Part shown: positions 15,459 through 25,190 of the stretch, piece by piece | How positions within the stretch are numbered: position 1 is the first letter of the stretch | How the letters are laid out: each line of letters starts with the position of its first letter | Assembly: GCA_902618485.1 (NCBI GenBank) | Contig: CACNAR010000004.1 | Coordinates: forward strand, 62,001 to 126,000 | Length of the DNA: 64,000 bases | From: an uncultured Pelagibacteraceae bacterium | Lineage (GTDB): Bacteria > Pseudomonadota > Alphaproteobacteria > Pelagibacterales > Pelagibacteraceae | Direction of reading: 5' to 3' | Translations under genes and position numbers: made by a program | The notes under the pieces: model-generated | Databases searched by the model: none | What the model was told of the DNA's origin: nothing | Seen by the model: the letters and a program-made list of their open reading frames with translations, nothing else

Positions 15459-16758
15459 ACACTAAAGGATTTCCCTCAGGTTCACCTAAAATTTTACCAT
15501 CTTTCATTTTTATTTTTCCAGCTATAATAGTTGCCATTGGCTTACCCTTGAATTCAAATCCATTGAAAGGTGACCATCCACATTTACTCTCAATATTTTC
15601 ATTTTTAATTTGAATCGTTCTATTCATATCCACCACACTAAAATCAGCATCATAACCTTCTTTAATAAATCCTTTGTTCTTTATACCAAAAATTTTAACT
15701 GGATTTTCACAAACAAGATTAATTAATTGAGTTAATGATAATTTTCCATTATTGACATGATCCAACATTACAGGCATCAAAGTTTGTACACCGGGCATTC
15801 CTGAGGGTGAATTGGGATATTCTTTTTCTTTATTAACTTTTAGATGTGGAGCATGATCTGAACCAATTGTATCGTTTAAATTATTTTTCACTGCGTACCA
15901 AAATCTTTCATAATGAGATTTATCCCTTATAGGGGGATTCATTTGAGCATATGTTCCAAGCTTGTCATAACAGTCTGGCGCATAAATCGTTAAATGTTGG
16001 GGCGTAATTTCAAAAGTAATGTTTCCTTTATGTTGAGATAAAAAATCAATTTCTTGCTTTGTTGATATATGAAGTACGTGAGCTTTTTTGTTATATTTTT
16101 TTGCAATTCTTACAATTCTTCTTGTTGATGACATGGCACATTCTTCACTCCTCCAAACTGGATGAGAATGAACATCTCCATTTTTAATTAATTTCTTATT
16201 TACCTCTAAAATTGCCTCATCCTCTGAATGAACTGCTACAACTTTTGAGCTATTTTGAAAAACTTTATCAATATCTTTTTCATCAGCCACTAAAAGATTT
16301 CCAGTCGACGAACCAGCAAATAGTTTTATACCACAGCACCCTTCTAAATTTTTTAATTCTGCTAATTGGTTGACATTGTCAGCAGTTGCTCCAAAATAAA
16401 AAGCGTAATTGCAGTACATTCTATTTTTTGCAAGATCTAACTTTCTTTGAAATTCTTTTATGTTTGATGTTGGAGGGTTGGTATTCGGCATTTCAAAAAC
16501 AGCTGTTATACCGCCTGCAACCGCGGCCCTACTTCCTGAATTTAGATCTTCAGTATCAGTTGAACCCGGTTCTCTAAAATGTGTTTGGGTATCTATGCAA
16601 CCAGGTAAAACAGTTTGGTTTTTTGCATCATATGATTCTTTTGCGTCTTCAGAAATATCGCCAATCTTTAAAATTTTACCATCTTTTACCGCAATATCCT
16701 TATTTTCTAATTGTCCGTTGATATAACATTGTCCATTTTTGATTATTAGATCTAACAT
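15451..16758 (-). CDS. pyrC: Dihydroorotase-family amidohydrolase with Gln in first metal site
   Basis: A 435-residue class I dihydroorotase-like amidohydrolase. Motifs: DTQTHFREPGSTDTED (residues 56-71), MPNTNPPT, GIKLFAG with candidate carboxylated Lys145, VAVHSED (His177), HVLHIST (His230) and GSDHAPH (Asp301). The first motif is normally DxHxHxR; here Gln58 replaces the first metal histidine while His60 and Arg62 remain. Similar QxH forms are known to me among annotated bacterial dihydroorotases, so activity is plausible. The role would be ring closure of carbamoyl-aspartate in pyrimidine synthesis, fitting carAB in this window. A hydantoinase-like function is the alternative. Confidence 0.75.
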   Translation of the reverse strand: MLDLIIKNGQCYINGQLENKDIAVKDGKILKIGDISEDAKESYDAKNQTVLPGCIDTQTHFREPGSTDTEDLNSGSRAAVAGGITAVFEMPNTNPPTSNIKEFQRKLDLAKNRMYCNYAFYFGATADNVNQLAELKNLEGCCGIKLFAGSSTGNLLVADEKDIDKVFQNSSKVVAVHSEDEAILEVNKKLIKNGDVHSHPVWRSEECAMSSTRRIVRIAKKYNKKAHVLHISTKQEIDFLSQHKGNITFEITPQHLTIYAPDCYDKLGTYAQMNPPIRDKSHYERFWYAVKNNLNDTIGSDHAPHLKVNKEKEYPNSPSGMPGVQTLMPVMLDHVNNGKLSLTQLINLVCENPVKIFGIKNKGFIKEGYDADFSVVDMNRTIQIKNENIESKCGWSPFNGFEFKGKPMATIIAGKIKMKDGKILGEPEGNPLVFS

Positions 16759-16801
16759 TTATGAAAAAAGTTATTATATTAAAAATAGCTATCAATCAAA
16801 C

Positions 16802-17695
16802 ATGAATAACAGTGTTTTTATATTAAAAGACAGATCCATACTCTACGTTAATGGCTTAGATGCTAAAAATTTTCTTCAAAATTTAATAAGTAATGACATC
16901 AATAAAGTAAATGATAGTTCTAGTTGTTTTGCGTCTTTATTAACACCTCAGGGTAAATTTCTTTATGAATTTATAATTCTAAAACATAAATTAGGTTTTT
17001 TTATTGATTGTGAAAAAACTCAATCAGAAGCGATATTTAAACAACTAAACATGTATAAACTTAGATCAAAAGTGGAGATATTAGATTTAAGTAACGAATT
17101 TGTTGTAGCAAGTTTTGGTTACGAAAAATATTTGTCGATTGAAGGATCAAAAGACATATTGGGTTTTACTTTTAAATATAGGGAAGATCCTATCATTCTA
17201 GATCCTCGAAATAAGAATTTAGGTGCACGCTTAATAATCAACTTGGAAAAACTTTACTTATCATTAAAAAAACTTGATTTAAAAGATGATAACATCGAAA
17301 AATACTACGCTCAAAGTCACAAATTAGGAGTTGTTCCGAAATATTTGAATAAGCTACAAAATAAATTATTTGGTATTGAATGTAATTATGCTGAACTAAA
17401 TGGAATTGATTTTAAAAAAGGATGTTTTGTAGGTCAGGAAAATACAGCAAGAATAAATTTAAAAAACAAACTATCAAAAAGATTATTGCCTATTGAAATA
17501 ATTGAGGGAAATTTATCAGAAGATGAAAAAGTTTTTAATAATGATGTAGAGATTGGTAAAGTATTAATTAATGACAATTACCCTTTTGCCCTAATAAAGT
17601 TTTTAGATAAAAATTTTGACAAAAATCAAGTATTTAAAAGTAAAAATGGAACTTTTAAAATTTTGGTGCCTGAGTGGCTAAATATTAATAATTAA
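16802..17695 (+). CDS. ygfZ: YgfZ/GcvT-like folate-binding protein
   Basis: About 297 residues with the YgfZ signature KGCFVGQE (residues 206-213), including the conserved cysteine. The N-terminal half has the GcvT-like fold (LTPQGKFLYEFII). YgfZ helps build or repair certain Fe-S clusters together with tetrahydrofolate. I start at ATG 16802 (MNNSVFIL); an in-frame ATG at 16739 would overlap the divergent dihydroorotase start and adds a non-conserved leader. It overlaps the surface-protein gene by 4 bases at the 3' end. Confidence 0.83.
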   Translation: MNNSVFILKDRSILYVNGLDAKNFLQNLISNDINKVNDSSSCFASLLTPQGKFLYEFIILKHKLGFFIDCEKTQSEAIFKQLNMYKLRSKVEILDLSNEFVVASFGYEKYLSIEGSKDILGFTFKYREDPIILDPRNKNLGARLIINLEKLYLSLKKLDLKDDNIEKYYAQSHKLGVVPKYLNKLQNKLFGIECNYAELNGIDFKKGCFVGQENTARINLKNKLSKRLLPIEIIEGNLSEDEKVFNNDVEIGKVLINDNYPFALIKFLDKNFDKNQVFKSKNGTFKILVPEWLNINN

Positions 17696-19812
17696 TTTTT
17701 ATTTGATAGTTTAATAAATAATCCATAATCAGGATCTTTATTGAAGAGTTCATAGTGACTATCTAAATTAATTTGAAAATTATCTAATTCTTTATTGTGA
17801 GATAGTTTCGCTAAAGAGTCTTGAAATGTCATTGAGTAAAGTGATCTTTGTGAATTTTTATAATCAAGTGCTATCACAAAATTATCATTTTTACTGTCTT
17901 TAGCCTGATCCCTAGTATATTTTGTCATTAAAGTTAAACCGTTATTAGAAATTAAATCAAATCCAATTCCACCAATTATATTATGTGTAGCATTATTTAT
18001 ATTTTTAAAAGTATAAGCACTACCATCTGACTCGTATGAAAATTTTTGCTGAGATGACGGACTCATATCAGCATAATATTCAAAATCAAAATATGGTATC
18101 AAACTTCCAACTTTTAATTCATAAGTATTGTCCAAACTTGCACCTATTGAGGAAGTAAAATTTCCAATATATTGATCTTCAAATTTTAAATTCAATCCAG
18201 CTGCTCCTGTTTCTGTATATTCACCAAAATGTGTTATCCCATAATTTATTTTTATTTTTGGAGTAAAATTCAATTTATTTTTTGAAAAAGTATCTCTTAA
18301 ACTTAAGGATCCATATAATTGCTCACCATATCTTTCGCCGTCAGTTGATGTTGAACCGCTATTATTTAATAAATCAGAATTTATAAAACTTAATCCTAAT
18401 AAGTGATCTGTAAATCTCTCTCCTCCTTTCGGTTTGCTCTCATAAAAAGTTAAACTAAATGAACTCATATCAAGCGCACTTCCAAGATCCCCCACATCAA
18501 CATCGTCACTACCAAATCTTAATGCTATTCCTCTCATAATATTATCTTCACTTCTTTTGTCGGCTCCAAAAGTAATTGCTGAAGTATTAATATCTTTTGA
18601 GGAAGAATTAGAAGTATCTCCAATTTTACCAATACTAATTGTACCTTCGCTCCAAAAAGACCAGCTAGAATTTTGATTTAAATCGGAGGAATTATTATTA
18701 GAAAAATAAAGAGGAATTAATTCCTCTGTAAGAGAATTTAAAATTTCATTATTAAATTGGAACTTAATATTTTGGTTTGTTAAATTTAATCTATTGGTGT
18801 TACGTCTTAACCATTCCATACGATTTAATACTGGATAGGTTGTATGTTGAATTAATTTTTTTGCTGCCTCTGATTGGGATTCTGCCGATGCAACATCATC
18901 TTTATTTGCTGTTGGATCAATACATTTAACTACCCCGAAACCACATGATAGATTATATTCGTGTACATCAGATGATTTATCTGTGTCATAATCCATAATA
19001 AACATTTTGGATCCATCAGTGTTAAACGTTATACCCCATACCTGAGTAAGTTCTTCAGACGTATTATATGAACCTACATAAGTAACGGTACCAGCTAAAT
19101 TAAACGGAGTAGATAAAGAATACTCATTTATTGTATCTCCTTCACCAGTTGTTATATACATTTTGGATCCATCAGAACTAAATTTTATACCCCGAACATC
19201 ACCACCATTAGCAATTAAACCACCGCCACTTGGTGAAAAATTTTTTACTAAAGTTTCGTTAGATAAATCATACGGGCTTGAAAGTGAATATTGAAAGACA
19301 TGCCCATTACTTGCTCTATCAAGGAGATAGATATTTTTACCGTCATTACTAAAAGTTATTGCTCTTAAATTTGGAGAGCTGTCTAAAGTGAAACTTTTGT
19401 TACCTTGGCTTACACAAGTTGAAATATCATAAGCAGTTGTTAATGAGTATATTTCTACATCATCGTCTCCCATGTCAGTTAAAAAAAATTTTGTTCCATC
19501 AGAGTTAAATTCGATATTAGTGCCATCTAATGCCTCACCTCCGATATTACAAAAGGAGTTAGTTAAAAAAGTTGCTTCTGAAATATCAAAAGGAGTACTT
19601 AATGTATATTGGATCACTCTATTAGCAGAAAAACCGGCAATGAACATTCTGGTACCATCCGGGTTAAAAGTAATACCTGAGGGTGAGTTCTGGCCTTTGT
19701 CACTATTTTTTGGAACATCGATATCGTCAACAAATGACGAAACTGCTCCAAAAGCTTTAAAGCTCGTGAGAAAAAAGATTAATAATAAACTTATAAATTT
19801 TAGCAATTTCAC
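17692..19812 (-). CDS. Large surface protein: beta-propeller passenger plus autotransporter-like barrel
   Basis: A 706-residue protein with a signal peptide (cut near residue 22). Residues about 30-290 hold five or six repeats of the type GITFNPDGTRMFI...YTLSTPFDIS, which suggests a beta-propeller. A helical linker (about 305-365, LNRMEWLRRNTNRLNLTNQN) follows. From about 385 a glycine/serine/aromatic-rich alternating pattern (SFWSEGTISIGKIGDTS, ITFGADK) to the C-terminus looks like an outer-membrane autotransporter barrel, although the extreme C-terminus is not a classic Phe ending. The passenger would sit at the cell surface; ligand unknown. It is paralogous to the gene at the right edge. 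Confidence 0.72.
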   Translation of the reverse strand: MKLLKFISLLLIFFLTSFKAFGAVSSFVDDIDVPKNSDKGQNSPSGITFNPDGTRMFIAGFSANRVIQYTLSTPFDISEATFLTNSFCNIGGEALDGTNIEFNSDGTKFFLTDMGDDDVEIYSLTTAYDISTCVSQGNKSFTLDSSPNLRAITFSNDGKNIYLLDRASNGHVFQYSLSSPYDLSNETLVKNFSPSGGGLIANGGDVRGIKFSSDGSKMYITTGEGDTINEYSLSTPFNLAGTVTYVGSYNTSEELTQVWGITFNTDGSKMFIMDYDTDKSSDVHEYNLSCGFGVVKCIDPTANKDDVASAESQSEAAKKLIQHTTYPVLNRMEWLRRNTNRLNLTNQNIKFQFNNEILNSLTEELIPLYFSNNNSSDLNQNSSWSFWSEGTISIGKIGDTSNSSSKDINTSAITFGADKRSEDNIMRGIALRFGSDDVDVGDLGSALDMSSFSLTFYESKPKGGERFTDHLLGLSFINSDLLNNSGSTSTDGERYGEQLYGSLSLRDTFSKNKLNFTPKIKINYGITHFGEYTETGAAGLNLKFEDQYIGNFTSSIGASLDNTYELKVGSLIPYFDFEYYADMSPSSQQKFSYESDGSAYTFKNINNATHNIIGGIGFDLISNNGLTLMTKYTRDQAKDSKNDNFVIALDYKNSQRSLYSMTFQDSLAKLSHNKELDNFQINLDSHYELFNKDPDYGLFIKLSNKN

Positions 19813-19885
19813 GAGCTATTTTTAAACCAAAAAAATATTTTATGCATCCGAGAATATAGATGATTGATGTTGAAAAAGTTACATT

Positions 19886-19971
19886 TGGTGCGGCCAGAGA
19901 GACTCGAACTCTCATGGACTAGGTCCACACGGCCCTCAACCGTGCCTGTCTACCAATTTCAGCATGGCCGC
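19886..19971 (-). tRNA. tRNA-Leu (anticodon GAG)
   Basis: An 86-base tRNA including an encoded CCA. The acceptor stem is GCGGCCA/TGGCCGC. The anticodon stem CACGG/CCGTG closes loop TTGAGGG, with anticodon GAG. The long variable arm is typical of leucine, and the T-arm is normal (GAGAGTTCGAGTCTCTC). Confidence 0.96.
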
Positions 19972-20028
19972 AAATATGACCCACATTAAATCAATGACAA
20001 GCAGGTTTCAAATTGATAAATTTTTATT

Positions 20029-21018
20029 ATGGAATTTAACCAAGAAGTAAAGCAAGCAACTGACCCTATTTACAAAAAAATATCTAAGGTAATGCCTGAA
20101 ATTGAATGGTCTGTGCACGCGCCTTATATTCACAAAATTAATAAACTTAAAAAAGAAAAAAATGCAGTTATTCTTGCTCATAACTATCAAACTCCAGAAA
20201 TTTACCACGGCATAGCAGATTTTTCAGCTGACTCTCTGGCGTTAGCTGTCGAGGCATCAAAAACTTCTGCAGATATAATTGTAATGGCGGGTGTTCACTT
20301 TATGGCTGAAACTGCAAAGTTAATGAGTCCAAATAAAAAAGTTTTGTTACCAGACATGAAAGCAGGATGCTCATTATCTTCTTCAATTACTGGTAAAGAT
20401 GTAAGATTACTCAAAGAAAAGTATCCAGGTGTACCTGTTGTTTCATACGTAAATACATCTGCAGATGTTAAAGCTGAAACAGATGTATGTTGCACATCTG
20501 CCAATGCAGTTAAAATTGTAAAATCACTAGGTGTTAAAAAAGTTATTTTTCTTCCTGATGATTATTTGGCAAAATATGTTGCTTCACAAACAGACGTTGA
20601 AATAATTTCTTGGAAAGGAATTTGTATTGTGCATGATCAGTTTAATGAGAAGGAAATTATCAACATTCGAAAAAATAATCCAGGGATAAAAATTATTGCA
20701 CACCCAGAATGTCCTCCTGAAGTAATTAAAGCAAGTGATTTTGCAGGATCAACATCTGGCATGATTAATTATGTGAAAGATAACCAGCCTAAAAAAGTAA
20801 TGATGGTTACTGAATGTTCTATGAGTGATAATATTCAAGTCGAGAATCCAAATGTAGAGTTTATAAGACCATGCAATATGTGCCCACATATGAAAAAAAT
20901 AACTCTACCAAAAATACTTGACTGCTTAGAAAATGAAACTGGTGAAATTATTATGGATCAAGAGACAATTGATAAAGCTAGATTGTCTGTAGAGAAAATG
21001 GTTGCTATCGGTAGATAA
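20029..21018 (+). CDS. nadA: Quinolinate synthase
   Basis: A 329-residue enzyme that condenses iminoaspartate with dihydroxyacetone phosphate to quinolinate, using a [4Fe-4S] cluster. AILAHNYQTPEI (about 48-59), DMKAGCSLSSS with Cys114, HPECPPEV with Cys228 and CNMCPHM with Cys285 supply the cluster ligands. The length suits the family. nadC follows after 6 bases. No aspartate oxidase (nadB) is in the window, so the iminoaspartate source lies elsewhere or is a different enzyme. Confidence 0.96.
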   Translation: MEFNQEVKQATDPIYKKISKVMPEIEWSVHAPYIHKINKLKKEKNAVILAHNYQTPEIYHGIADFSADSLALAVEASKTSADIIVMAGVHFMAETAKLMSPNKKVLLPDMKAGCSLSSSITGKDVRLLKEKYPGVPVVSYVNTSADVKAETDVCCTSANAVKIVKSLGVKKVIFLPDDYLAKYVASQTDVEIISWKGICIVHDQFNEKEIINIRKNNPGIKIIAHPECPPEVIKASDFAGSTSGMINYVKDNQPKKVMMVTECSMSDNIQVENPNVEFIRPCNMCPHMKKITLPKILDCLENETGEIIMDQETIDKARLSVEKMVAIGR

Positions 21019-21024
21019 CTTTTT

Positions 21025-21858
21025 GTGTCTCGAATAAAACTAAGTGAAAATTTTATTAAAAACACTGTCAAGCTCGCACTAAACGAGGATTTGTATCCCT
21101 CAGGAGATATTACTTCAAGTCTTGTTAAAAATAATAAAATAATCAAAGCAAAATTAATAGCTAATGAAGATGCAATAATTGGAGGATTGTTATTTGCAAA
21201 AAGTGCATTTTCTCTTATTGATAAAAAAATTAAATTTATTGTAAAAAAAAAAGATGGGTCCTCTGTTAAGAAAAAAACACTCGTTGCAGTAATTCAAGGT
21301 AATGTTCAGAATATATTAATTGCGGAAAGAGTAGCTTTAAATTTTTTATCTCATATTTCAGGTGTTGCGACAAAAACAAATAAGTTTGTAAAACTAGCTG
21401 GGAAAAAGTGTAAAATATGTTGCACAAGAAAAACTATACCAAGTTTAAGAGTTATTCAAAAATATGCTGTCAAATTAGGTGGTGGAATTAATCACAGATT
21501 TAATCTTAGTGATGAGTTTCTTATAAAAGATAATCATGTTGCAAGTTCAAATATTAAAAAATTAGTTTCTTCAGCTATTAAAAATAAAAAAGGAAGGAAA
21601 ATTACCGTTGAAGTGGATAATCTCAATCAACTTAAACAAATTATTGGTTTAAAATTTGATAGGGTTTTATTTGATAATATGAATAATAAAAACTTAAAAC
21701 TTGGAGTTAAACTTGCAAAAAGAAATTATGAAACCGAGGCTTCTGGAAATATTAGTCTTAAAACAATTAAATCTGTCGCTGCAACTGGGGTCAATAGAGT
21801 TTCAGTTGGAAGTATAACACACAGCGCTCCAGCAATAGATTTTAAACTTGAATTTTAA
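21025..21858 (+). CDS. nadC: Quinolinate phosphoribosyltransferase
   Basis: A 277-residue enzyme that turns quinolinate and PRPP into nicotinate mononucleotide. It shows LNEDLYPSGDITS at the N-terminus, ERVALNFLSHISGVATKT, CTRKTIPSLRVIQKYAVKLGGG (the basic active-site loop) and EASGNISLKTI near the end. The start is GTG at 21025, six bases after the nadA stop. The two genes form a short NAD synthesis operon. The 3' end overlaps the convergent MazG-like gene by 4 bases. Confidence 0.95.
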   Translation: MSRIKLSENFIKNTVKLALNEDLYPSGDITSSLVKNNKIIKAKLIANEDAIIGGLLFAKSAFSLIDKKIKFIVKKKDGSSVKKKTLVAVIQGNVQNILIAERVALNFLSHISGVATKTNKFVKLAGKKCKICCTRKTIPSLRVIQKYAVKLGGGINHRFNLSDEFLIKDNHVASSNIKKLVSSAIKNKKGRKITVEVDNLNQLKQIIGLKFDRVLFDNMNNKNLKLGVKLAKRNYETEASGNISLKTIKSVAATGVNRVSVGSITHSAPAIDFKLEF

Positions 21859-22226
21859 TTGATAAATTTTTTCAAGTCTGGCTTAAAATAATTTGGCCCC
21901 TTCATTACTTTGCCATGCTCATTATAGATTGGTTTTCCATTGTCATCTAATTTGCTCATATTTGAGTTTTGAACCTCCTCAAAACACTTATCTAAATTAA
22001 TACCAAATGCATGACCTGCACCATAAGTAACATAAAGTATGTCCGTTAAAGCATCGGCAACCTCTAATAAATCTTTATTATTCATTGCCTCTGTAAGTTC
22101 GTTCAATTCTTCTTTTATAAGGTCTAGTCTTAATTTATTGATTTTATCTGTGCTAAATGAGGGTTTATCTTTGACTTCTTGTCCAAAAGTTTTCATGAAA
22201 ACTCCAACCTTAATAAAATTTGACAT
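21855..22226 (-). CDS. MazG-like / PRA-PH-type all-alpha NTP pyrophosphohydrolase
   Basis: A 123-residue all-alpha protein with the metal motif of the family: LIKEELNELTEA, then EVADALTDILYVTYGAGHAFG about 20 residues later. The C-terminal part has SKLDDNGKPIYNEHGKVMKGPNYFKPDL, also seen in relatives. Members cleave nucleoside triphosphates to monophosphate and pyrophosphate, often as house-cleaning. The substrate is unknown. An AGGAG ribosome site lies 4 bases before the ATG. Confidence 0.8.
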   Translation of the reverse strand: MSNFIKVGVFMKTFGQEVKDKPSFSTDKINKLRLDLIKEELNELTEAMNNKDLLEVADALTDILYVTYGAGHAFGINLDKCFEEVQNSNMSKLDDNGKPIYNEHGKVMKGPNYFKPDLKKFIN

Positions 22227-22292
22227 AATGCTCCTGTAAGTTTTTTAAAAATAATGTATATTCATAATAATTTATTAATTACTAATTAATCA

Positions 22293-23681
22293 ATGAAATT
22301 AAGAAAAGAATTTGACAGTATAGGATCTATTAATGTTCCTAATGATAAATATTGGGGCGCATCAACTCAGAGGTCAAAAAAATATTTTGATATTGGTGAA
22401 TTTCTAGTAAGACCAACACTAATAAAATCGATAGCTGTTATTAAAAAGGCAGCTGCAATAGTTCATGCAAAAGAAAAACAAATTTCACCTAATATTTCAA
22501 AAGCAATTATAAAAGCTTCAAATGAGGTAATTGCAGGTAAATTAGATAATCATTTTCCATTAAAAGTTTGGCAAACCGGTTCTGGCACTCAAACAAACAT
22601 GAATGTAAATGAGGTAATTGCAAATAGAGCTATTGAAATTTTGGGGGGGAAAAAAGGTTCAAAGAAACCTGTGCATCCTAACGATCATGTCAATAAATCT
22701 CAGTCAACTAATGATGTATTTCCAACTGCTATGCATATTGCTATAGCTTTAGAAACAAAAAAAAAGTTGTTACCTGCATTAGAATTATTAAATAAAGAGC
22801 TGAAAAAGAAAGCCTCTAAGTTCAGAAAAATAATTAAAGTAGGAAGAACTCACTTACAAGATGCTACACCTTTATCGCTCGGACAAGAATTTTCTGGTTA
22901 TCAATCACAACTTTATGACTGCATATCAAGGATCAAAAATGCATTAAACGAAATTTATTTCTTAGCTCAAGGTGGGACTGCTGTTGGAACAGGGATTAAT
23001 AGTAAAAAAGGTTTTGACAAAAAAATTATTAATCAAATTAAAAAAATTACAAAAATTCCTTTTAAACCAACTAAAAATAAATTTGCAGCATTAGCAGCTC
23101 ACGATGAAATAGTAAATTTTTCAGGAACATTGAACACCACTGCAGTATGTTTGATGAAAATTGCTAATGATATCAGATTTTTAGGATCTGGACCAAGAGC
23201 AGGATATGGGGAATTAATCTTACCAGCTAACGAGCCAGGTTCATCAATAATGCCAGGTAAAGTAAATCCTACTCAATCAGAAGCAGTAACAATGGTCTGT
23301 GTCAAAGTAATTGGCAATCACAATGGTATTACTATGGCCGGATCACATGGTCACTTTGAATTGAATGTATTTAAACCATTGATTGCCCACAATATTCTTC
23401 AATCCATTGATTTGTTATCTGATAGTTCAAAAAATTTTGCATTGTATTGCATTAAAGGTATTAAAGCCGACAAGGTTAAAATAAAACATTATCTTGAGAA
23501 TTCTCTTATGCTGGTCACCGCGCTCGCACCAAAAATTGGATATGATAAAGCTGCCAAAATTGCTAAATCGGCACTTAAAAATGGAACTACTTTAAAATCT
23601 GAAGCTTTAAAATCAGGTTTAATCGATGAAAAAGAATACGATAAAATTGTTGATCCAAAAAAAATGATCTATCCAACATAA
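22293..23681 (+). CDS. fumC: Fumarate hydratase, class II
   Basis: A 462-residue TCA-cycle enzyme that hydrates fumarate to malate without an Fe-S cluster. [56 protein letters not shown] and the superfamily signature [13 protein letters not shown] are all present. Family length is normal. It stands alone on the plus strand with a short upstream gap, and overlaps the convergent AsmA-like gene by 13 bases. Confidence 0.97.
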   Translation: MKLRKEFDSIGSINVPNDKYWGASTQRSKKYFDIGEFLVRPTLIKSIAVIKKAAAIVHAKEKQISPNISKAIIKASNEVIAGKLDNHFPLKVWQTGSGTQTNMNVNEVIANRAIEILGGKKGSKKPVHPNDHVNKSQSTNDVFPTAMHIAIALETKKKLLPALELLNKELKKKASKFRKIIKVGRTHLQDATPLSLGQEFSGYQSQLYDCISRIKNALNEIYFLAQGGTAVGTGINSKKGFDKKIINQIKKITKIPFKPTKNKFAALAAHDEIVNFSGTLNTTAVCLMKIANDIRFLGSGPRAGYGELILPANEPGSSIMPGKVNPTQSEAVTMVCVKVIGNHNGITMAGSHGHFELNVFKPLIAHNILQSIDLLSDSSKNFALYCIKGIKADKVKIKHYLENSLMLVTALAPKIGYDKAAKIAKSALKNGTTLKSEALKSGLIDEKEYDKIVDPKKMIYPT

Positions 23682-25156
23682 CTACTGAAAAAATTATTTA
23701 CAAAATTTTTGAAGGAAATCTTATTAAAAAACTTTTTTTCAATTGAATTAAAGTCATCAAGAAATTCATTAAGCTTATCATTAGATTTATTATCAATTTT
23801 TACATTATCAAAATTAAATTTATTCTTATTAAAATTATATACAAAATCTAATTCAAGCTTATTTATTTTTTTTCGGTGAATTTTTTTTATTTGAAATGAT
23901 TTATAAAAATTATCAATATTATTCGCGTTAATAATAAGTTTTCCTATTAGAAAAATTTCATTTTGGTCATAATTAAGGACTCCCTCTTTTAAATTAATCT
24001 CTAGATCATCCTTCCACATTATTCTCGATTTTGAAAAAGTTATGTTTCCTTGGTCTAAATTGAGCTTTAATTTTAAATCGTTCAAATAATCAATGTTTGT
24101 AAGGTTCTTTACATTTAAATCAATGTTTACATTTAAATTTCTATTATTGAGAATTTCAGATTTAAGTATTTCAATTAATAATGAGTCACTTTTTAGAATA
24201 TCTTTTGTGCTTATGCCATCATAATTAAAAGACGCTTTCAAATAAAAAGGTTTAAAATCTAAATATCCATCAAAACTTTTTTTATCAATAGACGAAAAAT
24301 TTAGAGATTTCTTATCAATTTCGTAAAAAAGAGATTCATCTTTATTAACAAACAATAAATCTAATTTACCTTTTTTTATTAAGTCGTTGTAATTTGTATT
24401 ACTCTCAACATTCAGACCTATCTTTTTAGAATTAAACTTTATTGAAAAATTTTTCTGAAATTTATTATTTTTAAATGTGACAATATAGGGAATATTAAAT
24501 ATCTCATTTTTTAAAATAAGGACATTTTCTAAATTATACGAGTCGAAATAAAATTTACTATCATTTATCTTATTTATAAATAATAATTCTTCATTCAAGT
24601 TTTTGAAAAAAATGTTACTTCTTTTAATAATTATTTTATTCTCATTCGGCTCCATTTTGAGAAACTTTTCAAAAAAAAGTAAATCGTTTTTATTTAAATC
24701 AAAATCTGTTTTGTTTAAAACTAGGTCATTAATCTCGAAGTTATCCATAGAAAAAAAGTTTCCAAAATCAATGAATACTTTAAAATTTTGGACCACACCT
24801 ATTTCTCTTTTATTATTTAGAATTGACAAATTTTTGCTTACGAAATGAGGCTTTGGAAGTAGGCCATATCTAATTTTTTCATTAAATTTTATATCAAAAT
24901 TATAATTCTTTAAAATTTGATTCTTTATTTCAACTTGAGCTATATCTTTATTATATAAAGTTGGTAATAAAAAATAGCTCAGTGTCAAAATGATAATTGC
25001 TGATAAACCAAAAAAGACTTTATTATTAGCGAGAATATTGTTTTTTTTTGAATATTTTTTTAGGAGATTTAGTTTACTAAAATAGCTTTCTAATAAGTTA
25101 TTTATTGATAAAAATCTTTGCTTAAGTTTTTTTGGAATTAAATTAATTTTATTCAT
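23669..25156 (-). CDS. AsmA-like inner-membrane protein with large periplasmic region
   Basis: A 495-residue protein. A cytoplasmic N-terminus of about 45 residues is followed by one membrane helix ([21 protein letters not shown]) and a long beta-rich region with alternating hydrophobic residues and repeated N/K/D-rich strands. The segment [32 protein letters not shown] resembles the start of AsmA domains. AsmA-type proteins act in phospholipid transfer or outer-membrane assembly. Family assignment rests on pattern only. It is divergent from uvrD with a 34-base gap. Confidence 0.55.
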   Translation of the reverse strand: MNKINLIPKKLKQRFLSINNLLESYFSKLNLLKKYSKKNNILANNKVFFGLSAIIILTLSYFLLPTLYNKDIAQVEIKNQILKNYNFDIKFNEKIRYGLLPKPHFVSKNLSILNNKREIGVVQNFKVFIDFGNFFSMDNFEINDLVLNKTDFDLNKNDLLFFEKFLKMEPNENKIIIKRSNIFFKNLNEELLFINKINDSKFYFDSYNLENVLILKNEIFNIPYIVTFKNNKFQKNFSIKFNSKKIGLNVESNTNYNDLIKKGKLDLLFVNKDESLFYEIDKKSLNFSSIDKKSFDGYLDFKPFYLKASFNYDGISTKDILKSDSLLIEILKSEILNNRNLNVNIDLNVKNLTNIDYLNDLKLKLNLDQGNITFSKSRIMWKDDLEINLKEGVLNYDQNEIFLIGKLIINANNIDNFYKSFQIKKIHRKKINKLELDFVYNFNKNKFNFDNVKIDNKSNDKLNEFLDDFNSIEKKFFNKISFKNFVNNFFSSYVG

Positions 25157-25190
25157 TATTTTTGGATCAACTTATAATAAATTATATTAA

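Noticed and set aside
16739-16801. Longer N-terminus of YgfZ
   Set aside because: It would overlap the divergent dihydroorotase-like start; ATG 16802 gives the normal domain start.
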